Counted from the first letter of the stretch, positions 35,603 through 44,716 are shown. The stretch is 64,000 nt of DNA from Paenibacillus luteus (GCF_006542765.1 NZ_SKCD01000021.1:54089-118088); one strand, 5' to 3'. Program-made: numbers and translations. The notes: generated by a model not told the origin, from the letters alone.

Positions 35603-36334
35603 ATGGCCGAAGCGCTAATTGGAAGCTTTATTTCAGCAATGGCGACAGTGCTTGGCGCGATCCCACTGCTTTTTGTCAAAAGCCTCTCTGAGAAATGGAA
35701 GGATATCCTCATTGCCTTTACGGCAGGCATTATGGTTTCCGCCTCTACCTTTGGATTGCTGCCGCAGGCGCTCAATGAATCGGGTTTGATACCTTTGACC
35801 TTAGGGCTGCTTATTGGAGTAATTGCGCTGGATCTCATTGAAAAAAATATTCCTCATATCGACATTGAGCAAAAAAGAGGCATCAGCTCATTTGATAACA
35901 AGTCACTGCTCGTCATTTTTGCGTTGTTCATCCATAACATACCAGAAGGATTAAGCACCGGTTTTAGTTATGCCAGTACAAATGGAGGACTGGGACCGAT
36001 GGTCGCGATTGCCATTGGCGCGCAAAATATGCCAGAAGGCCTTGTGCTTGCGATTTTTCTCATCCATTCAAAGGTAAGCAAGCTAAAGCTGATGCTCATT
36101 GTGACGTTAACCGGGCTAATGGAGGTCGTATCTGCGATCATCGGTTATTTTGCAGCAAGCTATGTGGAAGGGCTTATTGGATATGGACTTGCTTTTGCCT
36201 CGGGAGCAATGTTGTTTATTGTGTATAAGGAGCTTATACCGGAAACACATGGTCACGGATTCGAGCGATCAGCGACTTATTCCTTCATCATTGGCTTGCT
36301 GGTCATGATTTACATCAGCCATTTCTTTGGTTAA
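35603..36334 (+). CDS. ZIP-family divalent metal transporter
   Basis: 243-residue membrane protein with eight hydrophobic segments. ZIP helix IV and V motifs HNIPEGLSTG and NMPEGL carry the metal-binding His/Glu. Likely Zn or Mn uptake. Start after AAGGAG. A second, larger ZIP gene lies at 47210. Confidence 0.9.
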   Translation: MAEALIGSFISAMATVLGAIPLLFVKSLSEKWKDILIAFTAGIMVSASTFGLLPQALNESGLIPLTLGLLIGVIALDLIEKNIPHIDIEQKRGISSFDNKSLLVIFALFIHNIPEGLSTGFSYASTNGGLGPMVAIAIGAQNMPEGLVLAIFLIHSKVSKLKLMLIVTLTGLMEVVSAIIGYFAASYVEGLIGYGLAFASGAMLFIVYKELIPETHGHGFERSATYSFIIGLLVMIYISHFFG

Positions 36335-36389
36335 TGTTTACAAAATAGTGTTGAATTTTCAGCGGAAAGCATAATTCTTCAATTACAGC

Positions 36390-36419
36390 TTGGAATTAAC
36401 CTGCTCATTCGTTTACAAT
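36390..36419 (+). promoter_or_regulatory. Candidate promoter for the nucleoside hydrolase
   Basis: TTGGAA (36390-36395), 18-bp spacer, TACAAT (36414-36419). Its position excludes the in-frame ATG at 36418 as a start and supports 36448. Confidence 0.5.
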
Positions 36420-36447
36420 GAACGATAGCAAAGGGAGGAATTATGAC

Positions 36448-37410
36448 ATGATGGAAAAAAACAGGCTTTTGCTTGATGTAGATACGGGAATTGATGACGC
36501 TCTAGCGATTTTGTATGCGTTGCTTTCACCCGAGATTAAGGTAGAGGGCATTACCACCGGATTCGGTAATACAGATGTGGATCAAGCGACGGAAAACACG
36601 CTGCGTGTTATTCAAGTCGCGAACTGCGGCTATGAAGTGCCCGTAGCGAAAGGGGCCGCGGGGCCGCTTAAACGGGTATTTCCGGGAGGAGTACCTCATA
36701 TTCACGGCAATAACGGAATCGGTGACGCGGAGCTGCCATCGTCCAAGCAGCAGCCCCTTGAAGAAACAGCAGCCGAGTTTATCGTTCGCAAAGTGAACGA
36801 AAGCCCAGGTGAGCTCATTTTGGTTACCGTTGGCAGGCAGACGAATTTGGCACTCGCTCTGCAGCTAGATCCATCGATTGTTACGAAATTCAAGAAGGTT
36901 GTCATTATGGGCGGCGCAGTATTCGTGCCAGGCAATATCACGCCGGTAAGTGAAGCGAATTTGTATGGTGATCCAGAGGCCGCTGCAATCGTCGTTGAAT
37001 CCGAGCTGCCGCTTGTAATCGTCGGTCTGGATGTGACGCAGCAAACACGTTTAACCAAGAACCATATGGCTTATTTGTCTCGTGAGGTTGCTGAAGATAA
37101 ACGCGACGTGTTAGCCTTCTTGGAAGCATCGCTAGAGCGCTACTTTGATTTTTATGCGTTCTCTAACGGATTTGACGGGGAATGCTCAATGCATGATCCA
37201 TTAGCGGTTATCGTAGCTATTCATCCGTCATTGGTTAAGACGCAAGCGCTAAATGCCGTCATAGATTGTGGTACCGGTTATACGGCTGGCATGGTCATTA
37301 CGGATCGCAGAGTACGCTCGCTTGTTGGAAGACCTGTGGAGTTCTGTTTGGAAGTTGATTCGGCAAAAGCGATTGAGGAATTATTATCTGTATTTACCAA
37401 AGGGGAATAA
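36448..37410 (+). CDS. Inosine-uridine nucleoside N-ribohydrolase
   Basis: About 320 residues, IUNH family. Hydrolyses the N-glycosidic bond of purine or pyrimidine nucleosides to base and ribose. Calcium-binding motif DVDTGIDDA (Asp10-Asp17) and a late HDP (in SMHDPLAV) are present. The AAGGGAGGAA site at 36431 suits ATG 36448. It could supply the ribose-release step that is missing in the purine locus at the start of the window. Followed 6 bp later by a thioesterase gene. Confidence 0.9.
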   Translation: MMEKNRLLLDVDTGIDDALAILYALLSPEIKVEGITTGFGNTDVDQATENTLRVIQVANCGYEVPVAKGAAGPLKRVFPGGVPHIHGNNGIGDAELPSSKQQPLEETAAEFIVRKVNESPGELILVTVGRQTNLALALQLDPSIVTKFKKVVIMGGAVFVPGNITPVSEANLYGDPEAAAIVVESELPLVIVGLDVTQQTRLTKNHMAYLSREVAEDKRDVLAFLEASLERYFDFYAFSNGFDGECSMHDPLAVIVAIHPSLVKTQALNAVIDCGTGYTAGMVITDRRVRSLVGRPVEFCLEVDSAKAIEELLSVFTKGE

Positions 37411-37416
37411 TAAACG

Positions 37417-37929
37417 ATGGAACAACGGTACTCACGTGAATCCAAGTGTTACAAAACAGCAAGGGTATTTCCGCCGGATGTAAACAATCATAATACACTG
37501 TTTGGCGGAAAATTAATGGCCTATATCGATGATATTGCTTCGATTGCTGCGACCAAGCATTGCCGGCGTTCCGTCGTAACGGCGTCCACCGATTCCGTTG
37601 ACTTTCTTCATCCAATCAGGCCTTCGGATTCGGTTTGTTTAGAATCCTTCGTCACTTGGACAGGCCGTACCTCTGTAGAAGTTTTTGTTAAGGTCATCAA
37701 AGAGGACTTGCTTAGCGGTGAACGCAGGGTTGCCGCGACTTCCTTCTTAACTTTTGTGGCATTAGATGAAAATCGCAAACCCGTACCTGTACCGATCGTC
37801 GTTCCAGAGACGGAAGAAGAGCTTAAGCTTTATGAAACGGCGCCGCATCGTGCGGAAATGCGCAAGATCAGAAGAGATGAAAGCAAAAAATTCGCGGGTT
37901 TTCTTACCGTGAAGCATCCTTGGGACTAA
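37417..37929 (+). CDS. Acyl-CoA thioesterase, hotdog fold
   Basis: 170 residues of the YkhA/BFIT type. NHNTLFGGKLMAYIDD is the catalytic helix region and STDSVDFLHPI follows. Hydrolyses acyl-CoA. Starts 6 bp after the nucleoside hydrolase stop; probably cotranscribed. Terminator at 38156. Confidence 0.85.
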   Translation: MEQRYSRESKCYKTARVFPPDVNNHNTLFGGKLMAYIDDIASIAATKHCRRSVVTASTDSVDFLHPIRPSDSVCLESFVTWTGRTSVEVFVKVIKEDLLSGERRVAATSFLTFVALDENRKPVPVPIVVPETEEELKLYETAPHRAEMRKIRRDESKKFAGFLTVKHPWD

Positions 37930-38155
37930 TTCCATTCATTATGTGCATAAAAAGGAAGCGGGAAATCGTTTGTTTAGCCCATTTTGATGAAAAAAAATGC
38001 CCAAAATACGGTATGAGAACATTTGTTCTCGGTTGTTTGGGGGTAGAATTAGCCAAAATGGTTCCTTTATTCGTATTTGACTCCATTCCGCATGAAAAAG
38101 AGCGATTTTTATGGAAATGGCCAAAATACGGTTAGAGAACAAATGTTCGCATTAC
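37930..38155. repeat. Intergenic repeats with LexA-like dyads
   Basis: No gene is supported here. A 20-bp phrase beginning CCAAAATACGG and ending GAGAAC occurs at 38001 and 38121, 120 bp apart. Each leads into a GAAC-N4-GTTC dyad: 38016-38029 and 38136-38149. Both resemble the Bacillus LexA box (CGAACrnrYGTTYG); the second differs at one position, the first at two or more. No promoter is obvious beside them. Confidence 0.5.
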
Positions 38156-38183
38156 AAAAAAGCCCCTATATAGGGGCTTTTTT
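38156..38183. terminator. Terminator before the blaI gene
   Basis: Perfect palindrome of 28 bp: AAAAAAGCCCCTA then its complement, with six T at the end. Works in both directions. Confidence 0.85.
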
Positions 38184-38224
38184 GATGTGTTGATTGGGTT
38201 AAACTACTCCGCGATTACATTCTC

Positions 38225-38259
38225 TTGAAATGAAGTGCTAGCTACACTATAATATGTAG
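38225..38259 (+). promoter_or_regulatory. Promoter with embedded BlaI-type operator
   Basis: TTGAAA (38225-38230), 17-bp spacer, TATAAT (38248-38253). The -10 lies inside a dyad with CTACA/TGTAG arms (38242-38259), as in BlaI/MecI/CopY operators (TACA-TGTA). This suggests autorepression of the blaI-like gene starting at 38275. Confidence 0.75.
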
Positions 38260-38274
38260 TGGAAGGAGAGACCT

Positions 38275-38694
38275 ATGGAGATTAAAAATTTTAAATACGG
38301 CGAAGTCGGGTTGAATCGCTTCTTCGGTTCACTTGAAGCTAAGATTATGGATATCTTATGGGAAGTCGATGAACTTAGCATTAAAGAGGTACAATTTCGG
38401 TTAGAGAAGGACAAGCCGATCAATTTTAATACGGTCATGACCGTCATGAACCGTTTGTTAGATAAAGGCGTTTTGCAAAAAAGACTGAAGGGGAGGCTTT
38501 CACTGTTCCGCCCAGTTGAATCCAAGGAAACCTTTATTGAGCAGCAGTCCAAGCTGTTGACCGAAAATTTGTTGGATGAGTTCGGCGGTGTAGTGATTAA
38601 CCACATGATTGACGCGCTAAAGGATGTTGACCAATCCTTGTTGGAGAAATTGGAGCACAAGATTCAGCAATTGAAGAAGGACAAACCTTCATGA
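38275..38694 (+). CDS. BlaI/MecI/CopY-family repressor
   Basis: 139 residues with a penicillinase-repressor winged helix: SLEAKIMDILWEVDELSIKEV and NTVMTVMNRLLDKGVL, and a helical C-terminal dimerisation half. GGAAGGAGAG upstream of ATG. Its stop overlaps the M56 protease gene (ATGA), the usual BlaI-BlaR1 arrangement. It probably binds the dyad at 38242 and perhaps the one at 39564. Confidence 0.9.
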   Translation: MEIKNFKYGEVGLNRFFGSLEAKIMDILWEVDELSIKEVQFRLEKDKPINFNTVMTVMNRLLDKGVLQKRLKGRLSLFRPVESKETFIEQQSKLLTENLLDEFGGVVINHMIDALKDVDQSLLEKLEHKIQQLKKDKPS

Positions 38695-39548
38695 GACTGC
38701 AGAAAAAATCTACAGTCGTTCTGACTCTAAGTTTATTGATTGCCGTTATGCTATGGAGCCAGATGGGCATGTACCTCGCTCATCTCTTGTTCGGTGTCAA
38801 CGTGAAGGTAAACTTCTTCCGCTTTTGCATCAGCTTGTTTAAAGAAAATACGCTTTATTATTTTTTAGTCATTACTTTTTTAAATTCATTGATTGCCTAT
38901 GCTATTTTAATTTCGATGATCAAAATAACACAGCAATTTTTTCTTTCGAGAAGATTTAAAGCCAGATTGATGTCGATCAGAAATATTAGCTTAACCGCCT
39001 CTGTCTTCCAAGACTTTCATCCGCAAAATCAAAATATTATCGTGATTGACCATGAGCGGGCTATGGCCTTTACCGCTGGCTTCCGGCGGCCGCTTATCGT
39101 GATTTCGAGCGGTTTAATGAATATGCTTGATCACATGGAGCTGCGGGCGGTCATTGAGCATGAGTCATTCCATCAACAAAAATTCGATGCTTTGAAAATT
39201 TTTGTGCTGCAAATTATCTCGCAATCGCTATGGTTCGTTCCCGTTACCAAATGGAGCTATAGCAGCTATAAGCTGCTAAGTGAGCTGCTAGCCGATCAAT
39301 ATGCCGTACAAAAGACTGGCAGTGAGCTGGGGCTTGGAAGCGCATTGTTGAAGTTGATCAAGAAAGGTTTTAGTGATAATCCGACGCCTGTATTGGTACA
39401 TTTTAACGATGGCGTTGTAAACTATAGACTGCAGCAGCTTGTAGATCCAGATCAAGTGATGCCTGTACGTCTAGGCTTGATTACTATAGTGATTTCCGTT
39501 CACGTCCTGCTTTTGTTTATGGGTATGGTCTTGCTCGCTATCACTTAG
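38691..39548 (+). CDS. M56-family membrane metalloprotease (BlaR1-like, no sensor domain)
   Basis: 285 residues with four hydrophobic segments (about 9-30, 56-76, a central one near 185, and 262-284) around a cytoplasmic zinc-protease domain with HESFH (His157-His161) and a third ligand Glu in ELLADQYAV. It lacks the C-terminal penicillin-binding sensor of BlaR1, as do many standalone M56 proteins paired with BlaI. Probably cleaves or inactivates the repressor encoded just upstream in response to an unknown signal. Confidence 0.85.
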   Translation: MRLQKKSTVVLTLSLLIAVMLWSQMGMYLAHLLFGVNVKVNFFRFCISLFKENTLYYFLVITFLNSLIAYAILISMIKITQQFFLSRRFKARLMSIRNISLTASVFQDFHPQNQNIIVIDHERAMAFTAGFRRPLIVISSGLMNMLDHMELRAVIEHESFHQQKFDALKIFVLQIISQSLWFVPVTKWSYSSYKLLSELLADQYAVQKTGSELGLGSALLKLIKKGFSDNPTPVLVHFNDGVVNYRLQQLVDPDQVMPVRLGLITIVISVHVLLLFMGMVLLAIT

Positions 39549-39563
39549 TTTTTTTAAGAAAAA

Positions 39564-39582
39564 GCACTACGGATTGTAGTGC
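39564..39582. promoter_or_regulatory. Second BlaI-type dyad
   Basis: GCACTAC and GTAGTGC arms separated by 5 bp (GGATT), 22 bp before the DUF3105 gene. It shares TGTAGTG with the operator at 38242-38261, so the same repressor may act here. A plain hairpin is the alternative; no T tract follows. Confidence 0.5.
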
Positions 39583-39603
39583 GACGAAGGGGCAGATATC
39601 GGA

Positions 39604-40338
39604 ATGGAAGAACACTTGCTATTGCACGAACAAACGGGGTCTACGTATTTTTTATTGTACACAGCAGCAGTCATTTTATTATTGGCAGTCTTGGGGTACT
39701 GGTACGCTTCAAAGTGGAATAAGGAAAATACGAGCCGTTTAAAAAAAGAGGAAAAAGCAGCTTTAAGAAAGAAAACGAAAAAAATGCGCTTAGCGGCTCA
39801 TCTATTCTTGAGTTTATCCATCATCGTAGTTTTTGTTCATTTTGCAATAGATATGGGCAAAGCCTACAATATCGATTCTTTAAATCTTAAGGCAGAGATA
39901 GAGGTCAGCGACGATCAGAACTATGGAGCAGAGCACTCTGACGATCCTGTTAAATATGAGATGAAAATTCCAACTTCAGGAACGCATAGCCCGCATGACA
40001 TTCAATTTGGTTTTTACAAAGAAAAGCCGCGCAATGAGTTGCTGGTTCACAATATGGAGCATGGGGATATTATTATCCATTATCCTAAGGATGCCAAACC
40101 CGAAATTATCGAACAGCTTAATTATTTCGTTAATTTTAGAGAAGCGGGAGCGGGCGTATTGGCAGTCCCTGACGAGAATATACCAGAAGGCAAAGCCGTT
40201 GTTGTAACCGCATGGACCAAAACGATGGAGCTGGATCAATACGACGAACAGAAGGTAGCGACGTTTATTTATACGTATATTAATAAAGGGCCTGAGAAGA
40301 TACCAGCTCAAATTCGTCGCGGCGGCGGGACCATGTAA
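39604..40338 (+). CDS. DUF3105 membrane protein
   Basis: 244 residues. Two N-terminal membrane helices (about 16-35 and 58-82) flank a very basic loop rich in Lys/Arg, then an extracytoplasmic DUF3105 domain: KIPTSGTHSPHDIQFGFY, ELLVHNMEHGDIIIHYP with conserved His residues and AWTKTMELDQYDE. Role of DUF3105 is unknown; conserved His and Glu suggest metal binding. It is third in the BlaI-M56 unit with its own dyad. Confidence 0.8.
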   Translation: MEEHLLLHEQTGSTYFLLYTAAVILLLAVLGYWYASKWNKENTSRLKKEEKAALRKKTKKMRLAAHLFLSLSIIVVFVHFAIDMGKAYNIDSLNLKAEIEVSDDQNYGAEHSDDPVKYEMKIPTSGTHSPHDIQFGFYKEKPRNELLVHNMEHGDIIIHYPKDAKPEIIEQLNYFVNFREAGAGVLAVPDENIPEGKAVVVTAWTKTMELDQYDEQKVATFIYTYINKGPEKIPAQIRRGGGTM

Positions 40339-40360
40339 GCAGATGATAAGAACATATTCG

Positions 40361-40400
40361 AAAGAACCGGTACTGCCTTGCTGCAGCTCGGTTCTTTTTT
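40361..40400. terminator. Terminator after the DUF3105 gene
   Basis: Arms AAAGAACCG (40361-40369) and CGGTTCTTT (40389-40397), T tract to 40400. Confidence 0.85.
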
Positions 40401-40547
40401 ATAGCGCCTCGCAAAATCTTTATTGCATCTATAACCCTAAAAGAGTGTACTTTCCCAAAAAGTTTAGCTAATCTTTAGGTTACGCTTATGTAATTTTTAA
40501 TGTGAAATTATATACTTATACTATCAGCCAAGATAGGAGTGAGTATA

Positions 40548-40889
40548 ATGAATGAGCAAGTATTAGCAGGTCAAGTACAAATATCAGAGGCGGTTGTCTC
40601 TAAAATAGCAGGTCATGCAGCACTTATCAAAAGTGATGTCGCTGTATTAGTCGGCAGCATCTCAGAAGGGATAGCGAAACGTCTCGGCGGTAAAAATATT
40701 CCCAAAGGTGTTTCTGTTTCCATAGATGAACATAAGACAGAGATCGAATCACGGGTTATTATCGCTTATGGGTCCGATATTCGCCGCGTTTGCCGTGAAC
40801 TGCAACATCATGTTCATGAAGCGGTAGAGATGATGACAGGCAAATCCTTTATTGAGGTTCATGTTAAGGTGGAAGGGGTTTCGTTCTAA
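40548..40889 (+). CDS. Asp23/Gls24 family envelope stress protein
   Basis: About 113 residues of the Asp23 family: ISEAVVSKIAGHAA, RLGGKNIPKGVSVSID, VIIAYGSDIRRVC and the C-terminal amphipathic motif EVHVKVEGVSF. Asp23 proteins are peripheral membrane proteins with envelope or stress roles in Firmicutes. ATG 40548 after AGGAGTGAG. It precedes a two-component system by 35 bp. Confidence 0.88.
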   Translation: MNEQVLAGQVQISEAVVSKIAGHAALIKSDVAVLVGSISEGIAKRLGGKNIPKGVSVSIDEHKTEIESRVIIAYGSDIRRVCRELQHHVHEAVEMMTGKSFIEVHVKVEGVSF

Positions 40890-40924
40890 GGCACTTCGAA
40901 AGAAAACGTTTTACATAAGGAGAT

Positions 40925-41635
40925 ATGATGAAGTATACCATTCTAATTGCTGATGATGAACCTGAGATCATGGAATTGCTTCAACTTTATTTAGAAAATG
41001 ACTATTCCATTTTGCAAGCCAAAGATGGCATTGAAGCGCTGGAGCTCGTCCAAAAAGAGACGATTGATTTGGCTATCCTTGATATTATGATGCCTGGTCT
41101 TGATGGGCGCAGCCTATTGAAAAAGATTAGAGAAACCCGTACGTTTCCTGTTTTATTCTTGTCCGCTAAGAGCCAGTATCATGACAAAATACTCGGCCTT
41201 GGTTTAGGGGCTGACGACTATATGTCTAAGCCTTTCAACCCTCTTGAGGTTGTTGCCCGCGTACAAGCGCTCCTCCGGAGAGTGTATAACTTTGATGCTG
41301 CTGACACGAGCTCCAGCCAGAGCAGCATTTGCAAAGTTGGAGAGCTCAAGCTTGATCGGATGCGCTGCTCCCTATCTTATGGTGAGGAGCCTATTTCTTT
41401 AACATCAACCGAATATAAAATTATCGATTTATTAATGCAGGAGCCGGGTCGTGTCTTTACCCGCAAAAAAATCTATGAGTCAGTGTGGGATGATTATTAC
41501 GTTCATGAGGATAGCGCCATTATGATGCATATTAGCAATCTACGCGAGAAAATTGAACGGGACCCCAAGCAGCCTGTCTATATAAAAACGATCAGAGGGT
41601 TGGGATATAAAATTGAAGCGCCAAGGGAAGAGTAG
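40925..41635 (+). CDS. OmpR-family response regulator
   Basis: 236 residues: receiver domain with the acidic pocket DDEPE and phospho-acceptor Asp53 in ILDIMMPG, and Lys in YMSKPF; C-terminal winged helix with GRVFTRKKIYESVW and IRGLGYKIE. ATG 40925 or 40928 (AAGGAG close to both). VanR-like. Its kinase partner overlaps the 3' end by 23 bp. Confidence 0.9.
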   Translation: MMKYTILIADDEPEIMELLQLYLENDYSILQAKDGIEALELVQKETIDLAILDIMMPGLDGRSLLKKIRETRTFPVLFLSAKSQYHDKILGLGLGADDYMSKPFNPLEVVARVQALLRRVYNFDAADTSSSQSSICKVGELKLDRMRCSLSYGEEPISLTSTEYKIIDLLMQEPGRVFTRKKIYESVWDDYYVHEDSAIMMHISNLREKIERDPKQPVYIKTIRGLGYKIEAPREE

Positions 41636-42701
41636 TAAAATCAGGAAACTGCGCACTTCACTTATCTATGATTTCTTATGGTTCAACATCCTTTTGCTTC
41701 TTCTGCTTGGTACCATGATCGTAATCGGAATTATCGATTTCAGCCATCGGGCCGACCCTGCTGCTGTTAATAATAGCAGCTTGGTTTATGTCATGATTTG
41801 GGTAGCGCTGATGGCTGTTCTTATTTTCGTATACAGTTATTGGGTCGCCAGGCGAATCAACAAGCCACTGCAGCAAATTTCTATTGGATTAAAGGAAATG
41901 ATTGAGGGAGATTACAGTACGCGAATTGCATTAGAAGGGGAAAAGGAATTCGTTCAGATACGCGACACCTTTAATTATATGGCAGGCATTATTGAGAAAA
42001 CGGCCGCGGAAAAACAATATGCGGAAGACAGCAAACAACGGCTAATCGTTGATCTTTCCCATGATTTGAAAACGCCGATCACGAGCATACAGGGCTATGC
42101 GCAGGCTTTGTATGAAGGCAGAGTAGAGGACGACGAGCGGCAAAAAAAATATTTAAGTTATATTTATTACAAATCAGAGCAAGTGACCAAGCTCATACAT
42201 AATATGCTGGATTTACTCAAAACAGATTCTCCCGATTTTCGAATGAAATTAGAGCGCAATGAAATCGGCGACTTCCTTCGTGAAGTAGTTGCGGATTTGT
42301 ATGGCGATATTGAAAAAAAGGATTTTGTGCTGCAGTTGAACATTGCGGAGGAAAATGTGTATGCCTTATATGATATCGATTTGCTGTCTAGCGTTATTCG
42401 TAATCTGATTGCCAATGCACTAACCTACAACCCGTCACGCACGCACCTGCGGGTAGAGCTAATTCCGCAAGCAGATCATGTGATTATTGAAATCGCAGAT
42501 ACGGGCATAGGCATTCCAAAGCAGTTGTGGGGCAATATTTTTGAGCCGTTCGTTCGCGGAGATGAAGCGAGAGCCGGCGAAGCAGGGACAGGTCTTGGAC
42601 TATCCATTGCAAGAAAAAACACAGAAAAAATGGGAGGCATGCTTAAGCTGCGCGAACAACCCGGGGAGCCGACCGTATTTGCCATCCATTTGCAAAAATA
42701 A
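41613..42701 (+). CDS. Sensor histidine kinase, VanS-like
   Basis: 362 residues. Two N-terminal membrane helices (about 17-39 and 54-75) with a very short external loop, HAMP (about 75-125), HisKA H-box DLSHDLKTPITS with phospho-His about 150, and HATPase with N box NLIANALTYNPS, ADTGIGIPK, GTGLGLSI. TTG start with AGAGGG about 14 bp upstream, overlapping the regulator gene. The short loop suggests sensing within the membrane. Ligand not known. Confidence 0.88.
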   Translation: MKRQGKSSKIRKLRTSLIYDFLWFNILLLLLLGTMIVIGIIDFSHRADPAAVNNSSLVYVMIWVALMAVLIFVYSYWVARRINKPLQQISIGLKEMIEGDYSTRIALEGEKEFVQIRDTFNYMAGIIEKTAAEKQYAEDSKQRLIVDLSHDLKTPITSIQGYAQALYEGRVEDDERQKKYLSYIYYKSEQVTKLIHNMLDLLKTDSPDFRMKLERNEIGDFLREVVADLYGDIEKKDFVLQLNIAEENVYALYDIDLLSSVIRNLIANALTYNPSRTHLRVELIPQADHVIIEIADTGIGIPKQLWGNIFEPFVRGDEARAGEAGTGLGLSIARKNTEKMGGMLKLREQPGEPTVFAIHLQK

Positions 42702-42728
42702 TACTAAAAAGGGTCAAGGAGAGAAGTT

Positions 42729-43808
42729 ATGCTTTCATTAAATCGTTTTATTCGATGGTGTTTGGCCATTATGCTCGTATTAGCAAGCGTTTATTTGGCC
42801 TCGCTCGTTGATTTTATATTCAAACCCATTCTTTCACTAGTCAATATTGTAATGATTCCGCTAATTTTGTCGTTCTTTGCTTATTATATGCTTCGTCCGA
42901 TCGTGGATTGGATGGTGCGTAAGAAGACGAACCGTACGGTGGCTATTTTAGTGATCTATCTCGTCATCGCATTGATCGGAGTCGTCTTTCTAACCGGTGT
43001 ATGGCCATCTTTGCGTGAGCAAATTAATAATTTGTTGAAGAATGGACCAAGCATCCTTTCGGAACTAAGTTTTCAATTGCAGGAGTTAGAGAAAAATGAA
43101 TTTCTTTCTGCCTATATCCCTGCTGATTTTTCTATCGTTACGCAGATCACTGATTTCTTAAACCACGGTTTTGTATTTCTTACGGAGTACATCAAAGGAC
43201 TGTTCTCGTTTATTTCAAATATGGCGATCACCTTGTTTGTATTTCCAATCATCTTATTCTATATGTTAAAAGAAGGCGGAAATTTTGGGAAAGTGTTGGT
43301 TCGGGCGCTTCCAAAACGATTCCGTGCTGAAGGGGAAGAGATTACGGGTGAGGTTGATAAAGTATTAAGCGGCTTTATTCTCGGGCGAGTACTCGTTAAT
43401 CTTGCGCTTGGTGTTCTCATGTACATCGGTTTTCTGATCATTGGACTGCCTTATGCGCTGCTGTTAACCGTAGTTGCAGTCATTATGAACTTTATTCCCT
43501 TTTTTGGAGCGATCTTATCCGCTGTTCCCATTGTTATTATCGGTTTCATCGAATCGCCTTCTGTAGCGATATGGTCGATCATTATTATTTTATTGGCGCA
43601 GCAAATTCAAGATAATGTGATTGCTCCTTACGTTTTTGGAAAACAGCTTAATATTCATCCGCTTACTACGATTCTGCTTGTATTAGTAGGGGGCGATATC
43701 TTCGGCATCATTGGGATCATTATCATTATCCCAGTGTACATGATCGTGAAAATCGTGGGGGTAAAGGTTTACGAATTGTTTTTCAAACAATCATGGGAAA
43801 ATATTTAG
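42729..43808 (+). CDS. AI-2E family transporter
   Basis: 359-residue membrane protein of the PerM/AI-2E exporter family: N-terminal pair of helices, a long amphipathic loop (about 95-145) and the C-terminal block VIMNFIPFFGAILSAVP with LAQQIQDNVIAPYVFGKQL. Substrate (autoinducer-2, ions or peptides) cannot be inferred. It follows the kinase by 27 bp with a GGAGAG site, so is likely in the same operon. Terminator at 43832. Confidence 0.88.
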   Translation: MLSLNRFIRWCLAIMLVLASVYLASLVDFIFKPILSLVNIVMIPLILSFFAYYMLRPIVDWMVRKKTNRTVAILVIYLVIALIGVVFLTGVWPSLREQINNLLKNGPSILSELSFQLQELEKNEFLSAYIPADFSIVTQITDFLNHGFVFLTEYIKGLFSFISNMAITLFVFPIILFYMLKEGGNFGKVLVRALPKRFRAEGEEITGEVDKVLSGFILGRVLVNLALGVLMYIGFLIIGLPYALLLTVVAVIMNFIPFFGAILSAVPIVIIGFIESPSVAIWSIIIILLAQQIQDNVIAPYVFGKQLNIHPLTTILLVLVGGDIFGIIGIIIIIPVYMIVKIVGVKVYELFFKQSWENI

Positions 43809-43831
43809 AATCGCTGACCTCATACCACAAT

Positions 43832-43867
43832 AAAAAGGAATTTGCTGTAAATGCAAATTCCTTTTTT
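43832..43867. terminator. Terminator after the AI-2E transporter gene
   Basis: 14-bp perfect stem, arms 43832-43845 and 43853-43866, with loop TGTAAAT and T tract. Confidence 0.9.
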
Positions 43868-43944
43868 AGTAAAAGTTGACAATTGAATTATAAGTGTTAA
43901 TATATACCATCTACAGTCGAATCATGAATCTGAGAGGAATGTGC

Positions 43945-44367
43945 ATGCAAGAAGAACTGGCAAATGCGAACAAGGTTGCGTGGGAAACGAAAGCGTATCA
44001 GGCTTGGGTTCAAACGTATGGAACACCTGACGAACTTGCGAGTGAGCTGAAGCTGAAACACAAGCATCATCTTCGATATTGGTTAAAGTATATTGGTAAT
44101 CCCACAGGCAAAAGAGTGATTAACCTCCTTGGCTCGCATGGCCGAAAGGCAATTTCACTAGCATTGCTCGGTGCTGATGTTACCGTAGTAGACATTTCTG
44201 AAGAAAATCGGTTGTACGCTATTCAGACTGCCGCTGCAATTGGGACAGCAGGGTTAGTTATACGGACATTTGAGGAAATACCAAGCTCTACGGATCCGCG
44301 GTTTCCGGCATTTTATACTCTTATTGCTGATAAAATGGATATTGCATTATCCCCATTGCTGCCTTAA
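43945..44367 (+). pseudogene. Internally deleted SAM methyltransferase
   Basis: 140 residues. The N-terminal part is a normal class I methyltransferase start: NKVAWETKAYQAWV, then VINLLGSHGRKAISLALLG and VTVVDISEEN. The sequence jumps at about residue 97 straight to what looks like the family C-terminal strand pair AGLVIRTFEEIPSSTDPRF. About 100 residues that would hold the catalytic core are missing, and the junction is in frame. Good ribosome binding site (GAGAGGAAT) remains. Unlikely to be active. Confidence 0.7.
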
Positions 44368-44479
44368 CTTTGAAAGCCTCGTTATTATGCTAACGCTCCA
44401 GAGAACACTGTATTTCATACCTGTTCCCATCTACCTTGGTACATGCAGAGAGAATATTTCTATTTAAGAGGAGGTAAAA

Positions 44480-44716
44480 ATGAACTCCAAAAATTCCGAA
44501 AAGAAGCCACTGAGGACCCGTTTGATACTTGGAAGTCCTTCTTTTATATTCGTAATTGTAGTTTACGTTAGTTTATTCTTGCTTGCTCCACTGTTTGTTG
44601 AGCTGGGTATCCAACCTAAAGATCGTTTTGTAATTATCGTTGTAGTGATGGTTACTTTCTTAATTGGTCTTTTCACCGGAAAGCTTATTTCTTATCTAGA
44701 ATCGAAATTTAAATGA
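44480..44716 (+). CDS. Small membrane protein (78 aa)
   Basis: 78 residues, basic N-terminus, two hydrophobic helices (FIFVIVVYVSLFLLAPLF and FVIIVVVMVTFLIGLF), basic end. GAGGAGG upstream. No known family. Confidence 0.7.
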   Translation: MNSKNSEKKPLRTRLILGSPSFIFVIVVYVSLFLLAPLFVELGIQPKDRFVIIVVVMVTFLIGLFTGKLISYLESKFK

